From Micrasema longulum (taxonomy: Eukaryota; Arthropoda; Insecta; Trichoptera; Brachycentridae): a DNA stretch of 64,000 nucleotides. Location of the stretch: the NCBI GenBank assembly GCA_022494885.1, contig JAGVSM010002373.1:171982-235981 (forward strand), given 5' to 3'. The position numbers and the translations under genes were made by a program. Of the stretch, positions 21,997 through 33,199 are shown piece after piece (the stretch's first letter is position 1; every line of letters starts with the position of its first letter). Below the pieces are notes generated by a model. That model had not been told where the DNA came from and did not search any database. It saw only the letters and a program-made list of their open reading frames with translations.

Positions 21997-24850
21997 TTAA
22001 ATGTTAGAAAGTGCTTTCCTAAGGGAAGGCCCACTGTCGTGAAATATGTCGACATCCGAGGCGATGCGATTAAGTAGCAAGATTGCCCTACCAACCAGCA
22101 TAACCATTGGCAGGTTGGTTCTGCATCGCGGTAGGTAAAACAATCGATGCTGTCTTTGTCGAAGATAGTTATCAGGTACGAACAGACCTACATCCATCAG
22201 AATTTCTGAGTTATGTATGCGACCACCGATCACCTGGAAAAAGTGAACACCCAAATGAACGTCCCTCCTCCTCCATAATGACTGATAGCCTAGCATTCCC
22301 AGTAAAAAGTCAGTTGGGAAGAGCCAAGGATAATATCCACACTCTTTAAGGTACAGATAGCGCAGAATTTTTTTCTGCACTCTCTCCACCATCAAAGAGT
22401 ATCGAGTCTCATGTGGCGACCAAATAATGGAACTAAACTCCAAACGACTTCTTACCAAGGAATTATACAATGTCCTCAAAATCTGAGTGTTAGAAAAGAT
22501 CTTGGCATTTCTAAGAACAAAACCAAGCATTTTAAGGGAGTCATTACATAGATTAACTATATGAAGATTAAAAGATAACTGAGCATCAAACAACACCCCG
22601 AGATCTCTGGACGTTGAAACCCTTTCAAGTCTTACTCCGTCCATGAGATAACGATAGTATATTGTTTTGGATGCTCTTGTGTATGCCATTACAAAACATT
22701 TGGAAACATTGAAGAACAATTTGTTTTGTTTGCTCCATTGAATTATATTTTGAATGTCACACTGAAGTTTAATACAATCAGAAGAAGTCAGTATTTCACA
22801 AAAAATTTTTAGGTCGTCAGCAAATAAGAGAAAATTACAAAATTTTATGACTTTACCAATATCATTTATAAAGATTTAAAATAACAATGGTCCCAAATTA
22901 GATCCTTGAGGAACCCCTGAAGAGGTATTAAATGTTTCAGATTGATACAGTCCATATGACACATATTGCTTACGATCTGTAAGATAATTTGTGAATAGCT
23001 TCAGAAGAATGTCGCTAAAGCCAATCCTCTGAAGTTTCAGAAGCAAAAGTTGGTGATCTACCTTATCAAACGCTTTGGAAAAATCGTTGTACGAACAGTC
23101 TACTTGAGCACCTTTGTCGAGTGACTTAGTGACAAAATTCGTAAACACCATCAAATTTGTATTGGTTGAACGCCCAGGCCGAAATCCATGTTGTTCGTTT
23201 GATATGAATGGTTCTAATTGGGGATAGACAAAATGATATATCAACCATTCAAATGCCTTTGCAGGAGCAGATAAAATTGCCACCGGCCTATAGTTTTCGA
23301 TACATGTTTTATTCCCTTTTTAAACACTGGAGAAATTTTGGAGATCTTCCATAACTCCGGAAAGACACCTGTTTTTAAGGACAGATTGAAAATAACAGTT
23401 AGTGGTTTTTTGAAAATGTGTACACAACTCTTCAGCACAGCGGTTGGAACAAAATCGGGACCAAGTGAACAAGTGTTCTTTAAAGAACTAATAGATTTGA
23501 AGACATCAGTTTCGCTGAAATAATCTATTGAAATATTTTGCGAGCCTTGAGACGAACTTTGTTTATTTAGATGCACCTCTTTATTCGAGTAGAACAGTAA
23601 ACAGATTTAAAATTACTAGCAAAAGCATTCACAATATCCACATTTCGAACGTCTTGACATTTCCAGGTCATGGAGTCCATGATCCCTCCATCCCGGCGCT
23701 TAGAGCCAATATATCTCCAAAAGTCACTGTGATTTCGCAAGATATTTGATTCGATATCGGAAATATAAAAGTCAAAGGCTGCATTTCTTTTCTGTTTTAC
23801 CTCGGTTCGAAGATTACTAAAAAGAGAGTAGTAGTATGGATCACCAGAAGACTTCCACTTTTTGTGGTATCCGTGTTTTTTTCTGATGTCACTGATAATA
23901 TCACGAGAGAACCACCTCGGATATCTCCTGTTACTCACAGCCGGGGGTTTCCTCGGAAAGCACATATCTAAACAATTGTAAACAGTGTTATAAAAATAAT
24001 GAACAGCCTCATTAACATCAGTTAAATCTATTATGCCGTCCCAATCAGCATTAAAAAAGGAGTCGTAAAGGGAGCGGAAATCACCTTTAGTAAAATCCCA
24101 TCCCCTTTCCGATGTTATATGCGTTATGAGAACGGCGGTGCGTGTGTTTAGAGATTTAACTTTGTACTGAAAAAGCAATGCAGGATGATAAGCATCCTCC
24201 TTAGTGAGAGGAGACTCGCTTCGAAAAATGGATATCGGAACTGTTGAGAAAATTAAATCTAGCGTTCGTTCCTTATTGTTAAGAATGCCATTGTATTGAG
24301 TGAGTTTCAGCACAGAGCAGAGGAAAGAAAGGTCAGTATCCACCTCCCCCCCTCGTGCAGAGTACAAATTAAAATCACCCAACACAATGACACGCTTATC
24401 AACAAGTAAATGTAAATTACATAACAATTTATCAAAAAATAATTTAAAAGATTCTACAGTACTTTGTGGTGGAAAATAAACCACACAGATAAAAATAATC
24501 GTGTCAATGTAGGTTAGCTTAAGCCACAAGTCTTCATTGGTTGTTTCCAACTCAGAAAACCGCTGAATATTCATCGCTTCTCTGTGTCTCACGGCCAACA
24601 AACACCCCCCACCCTGCCTGTGAGCACTACTAGAAGTGACACGATCTCTCCGAAACACTACAAAGTCAGGAGTAAAAAGTTCCGAGCTTAAAACGCTGGC
24701 ACTGAGCCATGTCTCTGTCAAACATATTATATCAAATTCACACCCGACCACTTCATTGTAGAAATCTATACATTTAGAATTAAGGCCGCGTGTATTTTGA
24801 TATAAAAATGTTAAATTGAAGGTGCGAGAAGCAGAAGTGGCGCCACCTAG
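21997..24850 (-). pseudogene. ORF2: endonuclease-reverse transcriptase, inactivated
   Basis: The frame starts right after the ORF1 stop. The endonuclease begins with LYQNTRGLNSK; catalytic-type motifs include CLTETWL and VIVLGDFNLY. The reverse transcriptase has EQHGFRPGRSTNTNL, DFSKAFDKVDH, SGVPQGSNLGPLLF and then LLFADDLKIF. Downstream come the connection and tail region (YNSLVRSRLE, VERVQKK). Three breaks: frameshifts near 23575 (between endonuclease and RT) and near 23300 (before NYRPVAIL), and an in-frame TAA at 22876-22878 just before the FADD motif. There is no ATG in frame before the endonuclease catalytic motifs. As this copy stands it cannot make a working enzyme. Confidence 0.85.
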
Positions 24851-25630
24851 TCATTCTTCCCGCGCCCCAGGTAGGCGCGGGGTCACCATCCTGTTCTTCC
24901 ACTCCTTCACGTACGAGTGACATGGCCAGTGGGAAGGTTTCAAAACTTCACCCACTGCAGTAGAGGGTATTCCCACTTTAAAGGAAGCGTAGTCTCCCCT
25001 CGATTTAATTTTAAAGACGTTAAATGAGGCTGAGCTTACTAAAGATTTTAAATAGTCATGAAAACAATTCACAGTAGTGTCTTTATGGAAAGGATAAAAA
25101 TGGAAGTATAACAATCTAGAATTACGATTATCTTCTTCCATCTTCATATTCCCACGCACAGGTTTTGTACGGCGCATTTTGAGCACCGTCCATTCTCCTT
25201 TTTCCTTGGCCGGTAATGGAGCGGGCAGTCCAGGAGTCCGGGTGCCCGATGTCCCCGGGACCGGCACAGCAGCCGACATAGCGGGCGACACGGACCGGGA
25301 CGTCGGAGTACTCCGGGAGCCGCTCCGCGCCGTAACGGGAGCCGCGGGAGAGATCTGCGCCACTGGCAGCGACAACAAGGAGTTTTTCCTAGTTCTGTTT
25401 TTAGCCACTGACACACCGTTCAGTGGCTGCTTTCCCTTAGAAGAAACTATATTTCGTGACGCTCGTCTAGTCAATATAGTTGTCGCAGGAGGTGCACTAG
25501 GGCGAGCCGGAGCCACGCGGGTAAGAGGTGGAGGCGGGGCCGCAGCTCTAGAGGCGTAAGTAGTTTGCGACTTCGCTAAACGGCAATCCTCGGATATTCC
25601 CGCCGAGGTAGGTATACGAGCTGAGCTCAT
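24851..25630 (-). CDS. ORF1 of the jockey/CR1-like element (5'-truncated)
   Basis: 259 codons are open from the ATG at 25630, with a Pro/Ala/Ser/Arg-rich N-terminal half (including PAPLPAKEKGEW) and a folded C-terminal half: LLYFHFYPFHKDT, DYLKSLVSSASFNVFKIKS, ASFKVGIPS, HWPCHSYVKEW. The C-terminal block resembles the conserved end of insect CR1/jockey-type ORF1 proteins, which bind nucleic acid and help form the retrotransposition particle. The ATG lies only a base or so from the RTE junction, so the natural N-terminus is probably lost. The stop TGA is followed by CTAG, and the ORF2 endonuclease continues in the same frame. Confidence 0.7.
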   Translation of the reverse strand: MSSARIPTSAGISEDCRLAKSQTTYASRAAAPPPPLTRVAPARPSAPPATTILTRRASRNIVSSKGKQPLNGVSVAKNRTRKNSLLSLPVAQISPAAPVTARSGSRSTPTSRSVSPAMSAAVPVPGTSGTRTPGLPAPLPAKEKGEWTVLKMRRTKPVRGNMKMEEDNRNSRLLYFHFYPFHKDTTVNCFHDYLKSLVSSASFNVFKIKSRGDYASFKVGIPSTAVGEVLKPSHWPCHSYVKEWKNRMVTPRLPGAREE

Positions 25631-25632
25631 GT

Positions 25633-25755
25633 TTGCATGAATGTACTGAATGCGAGGTCTGTAAGCAAAGATATGGTGACATAGCGTTCTATCCTTTCTA
25701 CCTACTCCTACGGGAGAACTACGAGATAATTTGTTTATTTTGTTTGTTACGTTGG
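25633..25755 (+). mobile_element. RTE-like copy 2, right part
   Basis: TGCGAGGTCTGTAAGCAAAG, GCGTTCTATCCTTTCTACC and TACTCCTACGGGAGAAC match the last 110 bp of copy 1. A TTTGTTTATTTTGTTTG tail follows. It continues where 21290-21645 stops. Confidence 0.7.
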
Positions 25756-25804
25756 TGATTTCTCTATTGTTTTATAAAAATAAAACATGTTATTTTATAA
25801 TGTT

Positions 25805-26500
25805 ACTAGCGGACCCGACAGACGTTGTCCTGCCCGAACGTTGGATTGCCTACCATCTTGGAATAGTGCTTTTCATCTAGGTACTTGTTTGTGATTTAAT
25901 TCCAAAACTAAAAATTGTTGATTTTAAAACAGTATCGAATTTAAGTAGGTACTTGTTTATGGTTGAATTCCAAAACATAAAATAATTATTTTTTCAAATA
26001 TGGCATTCTTTTTGCAAACGTCAAACTCCGGTCGTCTTACCAACAAAGGAGTGTACTTATGTAGGAATACGATTTTTTAAAATGCATTGGATTAAACTTT
26101 ATTTTGGTGTCACCAAAAATCCAATAAAAAGAAATAAATGGGTACAAATTAAAAGGAATTTAAGGAAAGAATCTGATTGAGATCCACATAAAACAAATGC
26201 TGTTTGTAAACATTCAAAAGCAATTTTTTTTTACACACACAAAAAAATAACATTTTTCAATTTTTTGGCAAATGCGTTCTCCTCAAATGCAACCCTGGTA
26301 GTAGTGATCGATGAATAAAATATTTATGCTCCTAACTTATTTTTTACATATTAGATTGAATATTTTAATAACTACGAACATGCACAGCGTAAAGATCTAT
26401 ATTTCTCTGAAAACCGCACGTAAATCGGTTTAGCCGTTTGGGAGGAGTACTGTGACATCACACGTACAGAGGAATTATATATATATAAATATATAAATTG
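25805..26500 (+). repeat. Dispersed repeat family E, copy 2
   Basis: From TACTAGCGGACCCGACAGACG to the TATATATATAAATATATAAA end. The best match is with 35313-36015 over its whole length. No open frame. Confidence 0.75.
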
Positions 26501-26534
26501 GCTCTCCACTATTCAGTCTTTTAATTGAAATAAA

Positions 26535-26590
26535 AATATTATTGCAAGCCCTGTAAATGCCTAGACTACCATATTTTAATGTCATTAAAT
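26535..26590 (-). repeat. Repeat family D, fragment
   Basis: Only TTGCAAGCCCTGTAAATGCC and CTAGACTACCATATTTT remain. Confidence 0.45.
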
Positions 26591-26959
26591 AATGTCAATC
26601 TTGTTTCCCCTTACGGGGTTAAATCTAGCCTATGTCTACACACTTTTGAACGTGCTCAAAATATTAATGAAAAGAAAAAACGTGGAAACAAAGTTATTTT
26701 TCAGTTAAAGTGTGAATTTTAAACATTTATACAAGTATTTATAAATGCTGTTTAAAAATAAAGTTTAATTAACGAAATCGTTAGTTATTTTTACCAAAGC
26801 ATATGTAGAATAGCAATATTTTTAAATCTGGACTATTTTACTAAAACTTTTTATGCAAAAGTACAATACAAGAATCATCAGTCCAACATCGCTTGCTTGG
26901 AAAGGTAACGTGGATGCTTGGACTGGAGATAGGTAACTATTCATATACATACTGATATA

Positions 26960-27415
26960 GAGTCAATGTCTAATATTTCTAGTCTACAAAAACGTAGAAT
27001 TAATATTAGCTATATATATATATTCGACATACTAAATGGTATAATCGATGTGCCATCATTACTGGGACACGAACAATTCTATATTGCGAATCGTAGGTTG
27101 AGAAACAATGAAGTTCTGTTCATCGATCAGCATAGAAAAAAACTATGGCCTCAATTCTCTAATAACCTGCAAATGCAAAGGTCGTATTGCTGTCGACAAA
27201 GGTCGTATTGTTAATTCAAAACAAGATCTGGATTTTTTGGTTCAAGTTTAAAACGATTTAAACGAGCGCTAAATAAATAGTCTTGATCTTTTCTTGATGT
27301 TTCTTATGTTTGTCAGTGATTCTTTTATTATTTTTTAACGTTTTAAATCATTTTTATGTAGTAATTTTCATCCCTATAAATTGTATAAATGGACACTGTT
27401 CAAAAATAAATAAAC
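26960..27415 (+). mobile_element. Non-LTR retrotransposon 3' fragment
   Basis: The frame from 26966 reads SLQKRRINISYIYIFDILNG, IIDVPSLL and, after frameshifts, NYGLNSL, resembling the C-terminal tails of jockey/CR1-type reverse transcriptases (RR...FKILNG, then a Leu/Asn-rich end). A 3' untranslated part follows and ends in AAAAATAAATAAA near 27415. Confidence 0.6.
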
Positions 27416-27419
27416 CCTC

Positions 27420-28080
27420 TTTTCATCAAATTTTCGAATTTCTACAAGAACACCTGTAGTAAAAAAGTTGCAATTCAGGTCTTTATGACTTGATATCCGA
27501 TATCCATGAATATCAATTTATATATTATACGAGTCCTTACCTTAACTCGCCCTTCGATCCGTGTGAACGCGCACATAAATTAGACCTTGTTCTGAAAGGG
27601 AGGGGCATGTTCGGAGAATCGTATTTCTACCAAGTGCCGATCAGAATGATAAAAAGCGCTTCTTGTAACGTATGCAAAAAGGCACATCCGCACATCTGGG
27701 GTTCGGTGGGAACATGAACGGTCCTCTTAGCTAGAGTGCTTATTTACAACACGTGAAAATCTAAGACATCCCATGTCGAAAGAAAGCATTCGCTCCAAAC
27801 ACACGAAAACAGATTTTAGCACGTGACAATTCTGTTACAAACTATTCTAGTTTTTGCAAAATCCAAAATTACCAATGTTCGTTTTAAATCAATTTTACAC
27901 CACAGGTACACACCACGCAATTAAATTAAAGTAAATTGATTTATTTCAGATAAACAGATGATTACATGATGATGCTGGTCGCTAAAAAGTTCATTTGAGA
28001 TTCACTCGCCGTGAACCTAACAAGGACGCGTATTTAAAAAATATATATACTTGCAATTGAGAACATATTTCAAACTTTGT
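27420..28080. other. No gene supported
   Basis: A 75-codon open frame (27490-27717) lies in a slightly GC-richer patch but has no domain or splice context that I can defend. Confidence 0.4.
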
Positions 28081-28082
28081 TT

Positions 28083-28325
28083 AAAAATGCCGGTCTCGTG
28101 GTGTAATGGTCAGCGCGTTTGCCTACCTCGGGTTCGATTCATTTTCAATATTTATTTTAAAGTTTATTTTGATACAGGAATATTTTATAGTCCCTGTACT
28201 AGTACCTGAAGCGTAAAGCTGATCATCTTACCTTCATGTGACAAAAATGGTCAAGATGCGCTACGATTGGTGTAACAATCCAGTGCCCTATGCACCATAA
28301 GGTGCGGAAAAGAAATGATGATGAT
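28083..28325 (+). repeat. SINE family B, copy 4
   Basis: CGGTCTCGTGGTGTAATGG head and B-box GGGTTCGATTC (the segment between them is shortened), body with CCTGAAGCGTAAAGCTGATC, TCCAGTGCCCTATGCACC and an AATGATGATGATGA tail. Confidence 0.75.
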
Positions 28326-28844
28326 GAAAAAACAAGTTTTGCTTTTTTTTAAATTTGACAATTGAGAATATTTTAAGGCATTGTAACACAATGTGACACA
28401 AATATCACACAAATGTGTTAACCTTATTATGAAAATTTTGAAAAACTTAAAAATGCCTGTTTTATTATTACAGCAAGCTATCAAAACACCTGGATTTTTA
28501 TTATTTGACAGGAATTGAGTTTCGAAGGGTTAAAGATAGTTGGTCTGCCTATCGGTTTCGCTTTTACAAATTAAAAATCAATAACAGAGTTTATTTAAAT
28601 AAAAAATAATTAATTAGACCACCATTTGATCAAACTGCTTTCGTTTCATCTTTCACTGAATTTAGTCAATTGTATTGCAATTACCCAAATGTAAGCGAAA
28701 ACTGTGTAAATTTGCGTTTATTAAATTCTGATACAAAAAATATATATTCACTATATTGTTCTATACAACTTAAGTACAGTCAATTAAGACTTATATTATC
28801 ATTATTACGAAAAAAATTACTTAACTCTGACGCCCTTCATACAT

Positions 28845-28985
28845 GGACATCACCAGACGCCTTCAGGAGACCCTATCACCAGCTAGCACTTTCACCATCT
28901 TCCACGTCAATTACGCGTCCCTTAGTTCCTTCGAATAAAATAGAAAGATCGTCATCGTCGGTTTTCCAGGACGCGGATGGCGGGA
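28845..28985 (+). repeat. Dispersed repeat family I, copy 1
   Basis: GGACATCACCAGACGCCTTC, CAATTACGCGTCCCTTAG and AAAGATCGTCATCG match 34933-35075. Parent element not recognised. It abuts the heptanucleotide array. Confidence 0.6.
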
Positions 28986-28998
28986 TCTTGTTGATGTA

Positions 28999-29154
28999 AA
29001 CAAGAAGCAAGAAGCAAGAAGCAAGAAGCAAGAAGCAAGAAGCAAGAAGCAAGAAGCAAGAAGCAAGAAGCAAGAAGCAAGAAGCAAGAAGCAAGAAGCA
29101 AGAAGCAAGAAGCAAGAAGCAAGAAGCAAGAAGCAAGAAGCAAGAAGCAAGAAG
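28999..29154. repeat. (AAGAAGC)n array, about 22 units
   Basis: An essentially perfect 7-bp tandem repeat. Because 7 is not a multiple of 3, every frame of a strand encodes the same heptapeptide series (minus strand: LLLASCF), which explains the overlapping open frames there. It is a microsatellite, not a gene. Confidence 0.95.
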
Positions 29155-29159
29155 AGTAA

Positions 29160-30570
29160 ATGATTTACTATTCATGGAAATTTGATAAATGAACGGTTAT
29201 TACAAATATCATTTTTGCACGTGTTATTTTATTTAACTGATTTGTAAGGAAAAGTTATAATTTTGGACTCAAGAATGTAAAATTTGACAATTTCCTAGGG
29301 GGTGGAATTTAGCCTTATCTACAAACATTTGAACGTACAATTATTGAAACATAACTGTATAAGAAAAAGTATTAACCCTACAATGCCCAATGTAGACGAT
29401 CTGCTACATACCGATAATTGGTGTATTAAAGTGATTTCAAACATGTTTCTCACCCTGCAACTAGTTAATTATATTTTACATATACTAGCCATTATAATTT
29501 ATTTTTAAAATTGCTACCAGGGTAAAAAATTCGATAAAATTTGAAACAAATATCTGTTACCCGTATTTTGTCAAAAGCGTAATTTAGTCTTAGGTCAAAT
29601 GGTGATTTCCTTGTTTTTTTCTAAAGATTTATAATTGTTTCCGCAACTTTCATTATTATGTAAAGATGTGTTTATAAGAATTGTTATTTATTGTCTTTCG
29701 TATATGGTTTTTTTAACCTTTTAATGCCCGTTGTAGCATATTGTCTACATACTTAAAAAATGAAATTAAAGGTGAAAAAAAAAAGTTCTTTCATTATTTT
29801 TCTCAGTATTTGCATACAAAAATATTATAGTTAGTTATGATTAAAAAATAAAGCATTGAAGGGTTAAAATGGAAAAGTGCTTACTTTAATAAAGGTTTAA
29901 GCTCTTTTACTTTATAAAAATTAAAAAATGCAACATTTAAGGAAATGAGCATGACTCTCGGTCTTATAAACGGTATTTAAAACAATTAAAGTTTTAAGAG
30001 GATGCAGTGCCTTAATATGCTGCATTCAGAAGTTTAGGAGTTCATTAAGAGAATCATCGCGAGTAAAAAAATATATATACAATGTTAAAAATAAAATATG
30101 AAAATAAAGAAAAATTTAAAAAAATATATATGCAGATGGCAATCATGAAGTTTCGCTTTATAAATAAATTGTCTATGTTTTATGAATGTATGTATGTGTA
30201 TGCGCATGGGTGTATATACGTGTGTGTGTGTATACTGTGTATATATATGTATCAAAATTTGTATACGAGTAAGCTTATATTTTATTAGTCTGTGCTCTCT
30301 ATTTATTTGTTAACTATTATCATATATTATAATGTAATTGTCAAGCTCGGAACGGGGTATGTACCCTTGTTAGCTGAGCAAAGTGAACGTAAAATTGTAT
30401 TTTTGATAAGAGGTGTCAAAAAGTAAATACAAGAGTTCAATAAAAAATAAAAACTGATACTCCAACAGAGTTTTCAAACTCTAATTCGTTGTCAGCGACC
30501 CAATTCACGGAACAATTTCCCACCATATAAATTACCCAAGGATATTATGACAACTATTATTAATTAAGAC
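29160..30570. other. No gene seen; small family D scrap near 29885-29930
   Basis: AT-rich, with a (GT)n/(TA)n patch near 30205-30255. No supported gene. Confidence 0.5.
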
Positions 30571-30589
30571 GGCAATTTATAAGATGGAT

Positions 30590-30790
30590 TTACAAACTAA
30601 GCCCCGGCTATTATAACGACCCCGCAAACTGACGGTTGTAACGAATGAACGAAATCGTAAATCGTTACCGATCCAAGCGTTACCTGCTACCGGTTCCGCG
30701 GTCTCGTTGATTGCAGGTAGACCGGGGTAGAATATTGCCTTCTTCAAAGCGGGCCGAACGTACGAGGCTTTGCAGCTTTGTGAACTTCCA
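30590..30790. other. GC-richer patch, coding status unclear
   Basis: Clearly richer in GC and CpG than its surroundings. The minus strand is open (30577-30951) but has no domain that I recognise. It could be an exon, a promoter or an old repeat. Confidence 0.3.
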
Positions 30791-31844
30791 ATTTGAAACG
30801 TATTTTGCAAATGAGAATATTGAAACGATAGCGGAAGTATCAAATACATACATGCAACCACAGAACCGTAACGTTTTTCATATGAAAAATAAAAATATTT
30901 ACGAAGTGAAAATAACAAAGCATGAATTTTTTTACGACTTTTATGGCACATGAAAATAAATTTTTGAAAACCGTCTTAGTTTGGTAGTTATTTAGTAGTT
31001 AAAAAAACTATAGGACTTTCTCATTTACAATTTTTAATTAGACATATTCATGGTTTTTATTAAGCAAATATTATTAAATATGTAAAGGTACTGAGATTCT
31101 GATACTTTTATTTCTACCTGCGTTTTTGAGTAGAGTTTTTTAAAACCATTTTATTTTTATTTTATTTTGTTTTTTTTTTTCACTAACAATTTTATTTACA
31201 TGAGTAAGTGTCGACATAATATGGAGTTTATTAAAACAGGTGTAAGCCCTGATTCACATTTTTTTATAATATCATCATCTCTGTTGAGAAATCTATCTAT
31301 GTTATTATTTCTGGTCGCGCAACTTGCCCGTTAGCAGTTGCACGCTCGAAAATGGCTGATTCGATGGATGCGTTATCCTCCGTTCACTTTACCACAGAAC
31401 CCTAAATACAATGATTGCAATTCCTACCTTTTTCTGGGTTCTGGCACCTCTATTGCTGTTACTTCTGTCGCGGTAGTCAGGATCAGATCCTACCTTGATG
31501 TCAGGGAGAATGGGCACTTGACGAATGATATACACCGTAGATTTAATACTTAATTGAATATTATTGATGGCAAAAATATCTTTTTTGCAATCGCGATGAC
31601 AATATGAGAATCACATGTGCACACGGTCAGTTCAATAGTTGTTCTGGCGCCGGAACAATATAGGTACCCACGGTAGGAAAAATGCAACATCTTAACCAGG
31701 GTCACGTAGGTAGTAAACAAATTCGAACGCCCCATCCCTGCAAATGTGCTAGATGTATAATATATATTAATGTGTGCGCATGTGGCGTAACCAATTTCCT
31801 TCGTCTTTTTTTTAAAAACGTTGTTTGCATAATTAAATAATATG

Positions 31845-31955
31845 TTTTATTAATATTTAAAGCATTAACTTTGTGGTCAAACATTTTACTGAATGTTTTT
31901 AAATATTTGAATATAATCACTTGTCGACTTCTCTATGTCTACCGGTATTGCAATT
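31845..31955 (-). mobile_element. Hammerhead-bearing repeat, truncated copy
   Basis: On the minus strand it begins inside the motif (ACCGGTAGACATAGAG) and keeps the downstream block (GTAAAATGTTTGACCACAAA, GTTAATGCTTTAAATATTA). The 5' half of the ribozyme-like core is missing. Confidence 0.65.
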
Positions 31956-32084
31956 GCAATTGCAATTCTTGGCCTTTAGTTTACGTTAAAAGAACATCAA
32001 AGAATTTTGATATTCATGTCAAAAAACATATGAGATGTCTTTCCAATAACAATATCACCGAATTCGCAAATCACCCAATAAATT

Positions 32085-32735
32085 TTAATTTCAATTTTTC
32101 AATTTTATTTATTCATATCAATATGTACATTACAAATAGAATATCTTAATTCATACGTATAGAAATAATTTAAATAATTAGTTAAAATTAAGCATATATA
32201 AAAATACCACATAAGTATCCATAATATCCAGAGATTAATATGTTAAAAAAATAAGAGAATCTTGTAACGAAAAACTCCCTCAGATACGTGAAAAGTGTCA
32301 ATGTTTAAAATAATATTATTCAACATAGAGATAGCCCTTCCAACATAACCATAACCATTGGCAGGTTGGTCCTGTATATTGGAATGTGAAACAGTATATG
32401 CTGACGCTGTCCAAGGTAATTATCCGGAACATAAAAGCTAATGCTCCGCATAATTTCAGGGTTGTCAATAATACCGCGCAACAATCGAAAGAAGTGCGCA
32501 GTTAAATACACATTCCTTCTGGTCTTCAAACTGCTGTTACCGAGCATACCCTGGAGAAACTCAGTAGGATAAAACCATGGATAATATCCGCACTCCCTCA
32601 TGTAGAGAAACCGAAGAAATTTCTTCTGAACCCTCTCCACCATAAGAGAGTACTTCAACTCACACGGTCCCCAAATCATCGAGCCACTCTTGAGTCTACT
32701 TCGCACCAACGAGTTATAAAGAATTCTTAGTATAA
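32085..32735 (-). mobile_element. Jockey/CR1-like element, 3' fragment A
   Basis: The minus-strand frame from 32739 gives YNSLVRSRLKSGSMIWGP, VERVQKKFLRFLYMRECGYY and YVPDNYLGQRQH, the C-terminal region of the same element type as the 22-25 kb copy but of another subfamily. The frame breaks near 32345 (a duplicated AT). 5'-truncated near 32735; a simple A-rich tail lies near 32090. Very close to 59575-60200. Confidence 0.8.
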
Positions 32736-33059
32736 TCATGACATTAATAAAAATACTGCAGTAAAAATCTTACATATTAAAAATAATAAAAGGTTAAAAG
32801 TTAATAATAAGGATATTTCACATGAGGAAGGATTAAAAAAATAATGATACTTTGATCAATAATGAAACAACCTTTCAATAAAGCCCTTTATACGATGTTC
32901 CATTGTCATGGCCACACTTTACTTATTAAACTTACGCCCCTCCTTTCATCCCTTCCCTTTTTTTCAACTATTTTTCCAACAACATTAAATATTTTCATAA
33001 CCTAATCAGTGCATGTAAGGGTTGCTTATTATAATACATGTCGTGTTGGTTCTATATTT

Positions 33060-33195
33060 TTAAGCAACAACTATGGTGATGGTATATAGTGGGTTTTGAA
33101 TGTTGGTTTAATTGGTGTCCCGATGAAGAGTTGAGTAAGTCTCGAAACCGGTAGACGTAGAAAAGTTGGTAAGTGGTTATATACTAATATTTTAT
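33060..33195 (+). mobile_element. Hammerhead-bearing repeat, copy with mutated core
   Basis: Lead-in TATAGTGGGTT, then TTGGTTTAATTGGTGTC, core CCGATGA (second base changed), stem II disturbed, GAAACCGGTA and GACGT at 33115-33158. Collinear with copy 1. Predicted inactive because of the core change. Confidence 0.65.
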
Positions 33196-33199
33196 AAGA

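Larger units (their letters stand above)
21838..25631 (-). mobile_element. Jockey/CR1-like non-LTR retrotransposon, nearly complete
   Basis: Minus-strand element with partial ORF1 (24851-25630), ORF2 with an AP-type endonuclease and reverse transcriptase (21997-24850, broken), a 3' untranslated stretch of about 160 bp, and a tail of ATAAATGAAATGAAAT-type repeats. The left end in ORF1 abuts RTE sequence, so it is 5'-truncated. Between its tail (21838) and the left RTE part there are about 190 bp I cannot assign. Related 3' fragments lie at 32.1 and 59.6 kb. Confidence 0.85.

Noticed and set aside
25179..25559. 126-codon plus-strand open frame and a 90-codon minus-strand frame at 25144-25416
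   Set aside because: GC-rich shadows of the ORF1 Pro/Ala/Arg-rich region.
28876..29175. Three overlapping open frames encoding LLLASCF repeats
   Set aside because: They are produced by the 7-bp array, which is open in every frame; no start, signal or splice context.
30577..30951. 124-codon minus-strand open frame over the 30.6 kb GC patch
   Set aside because: Mixed composition, no domain, and the open part extends well outside the GC patch.
31338..31553. 71-codon open frame in a slightly GC-richer region
   Set aside because: No motif or splice support.
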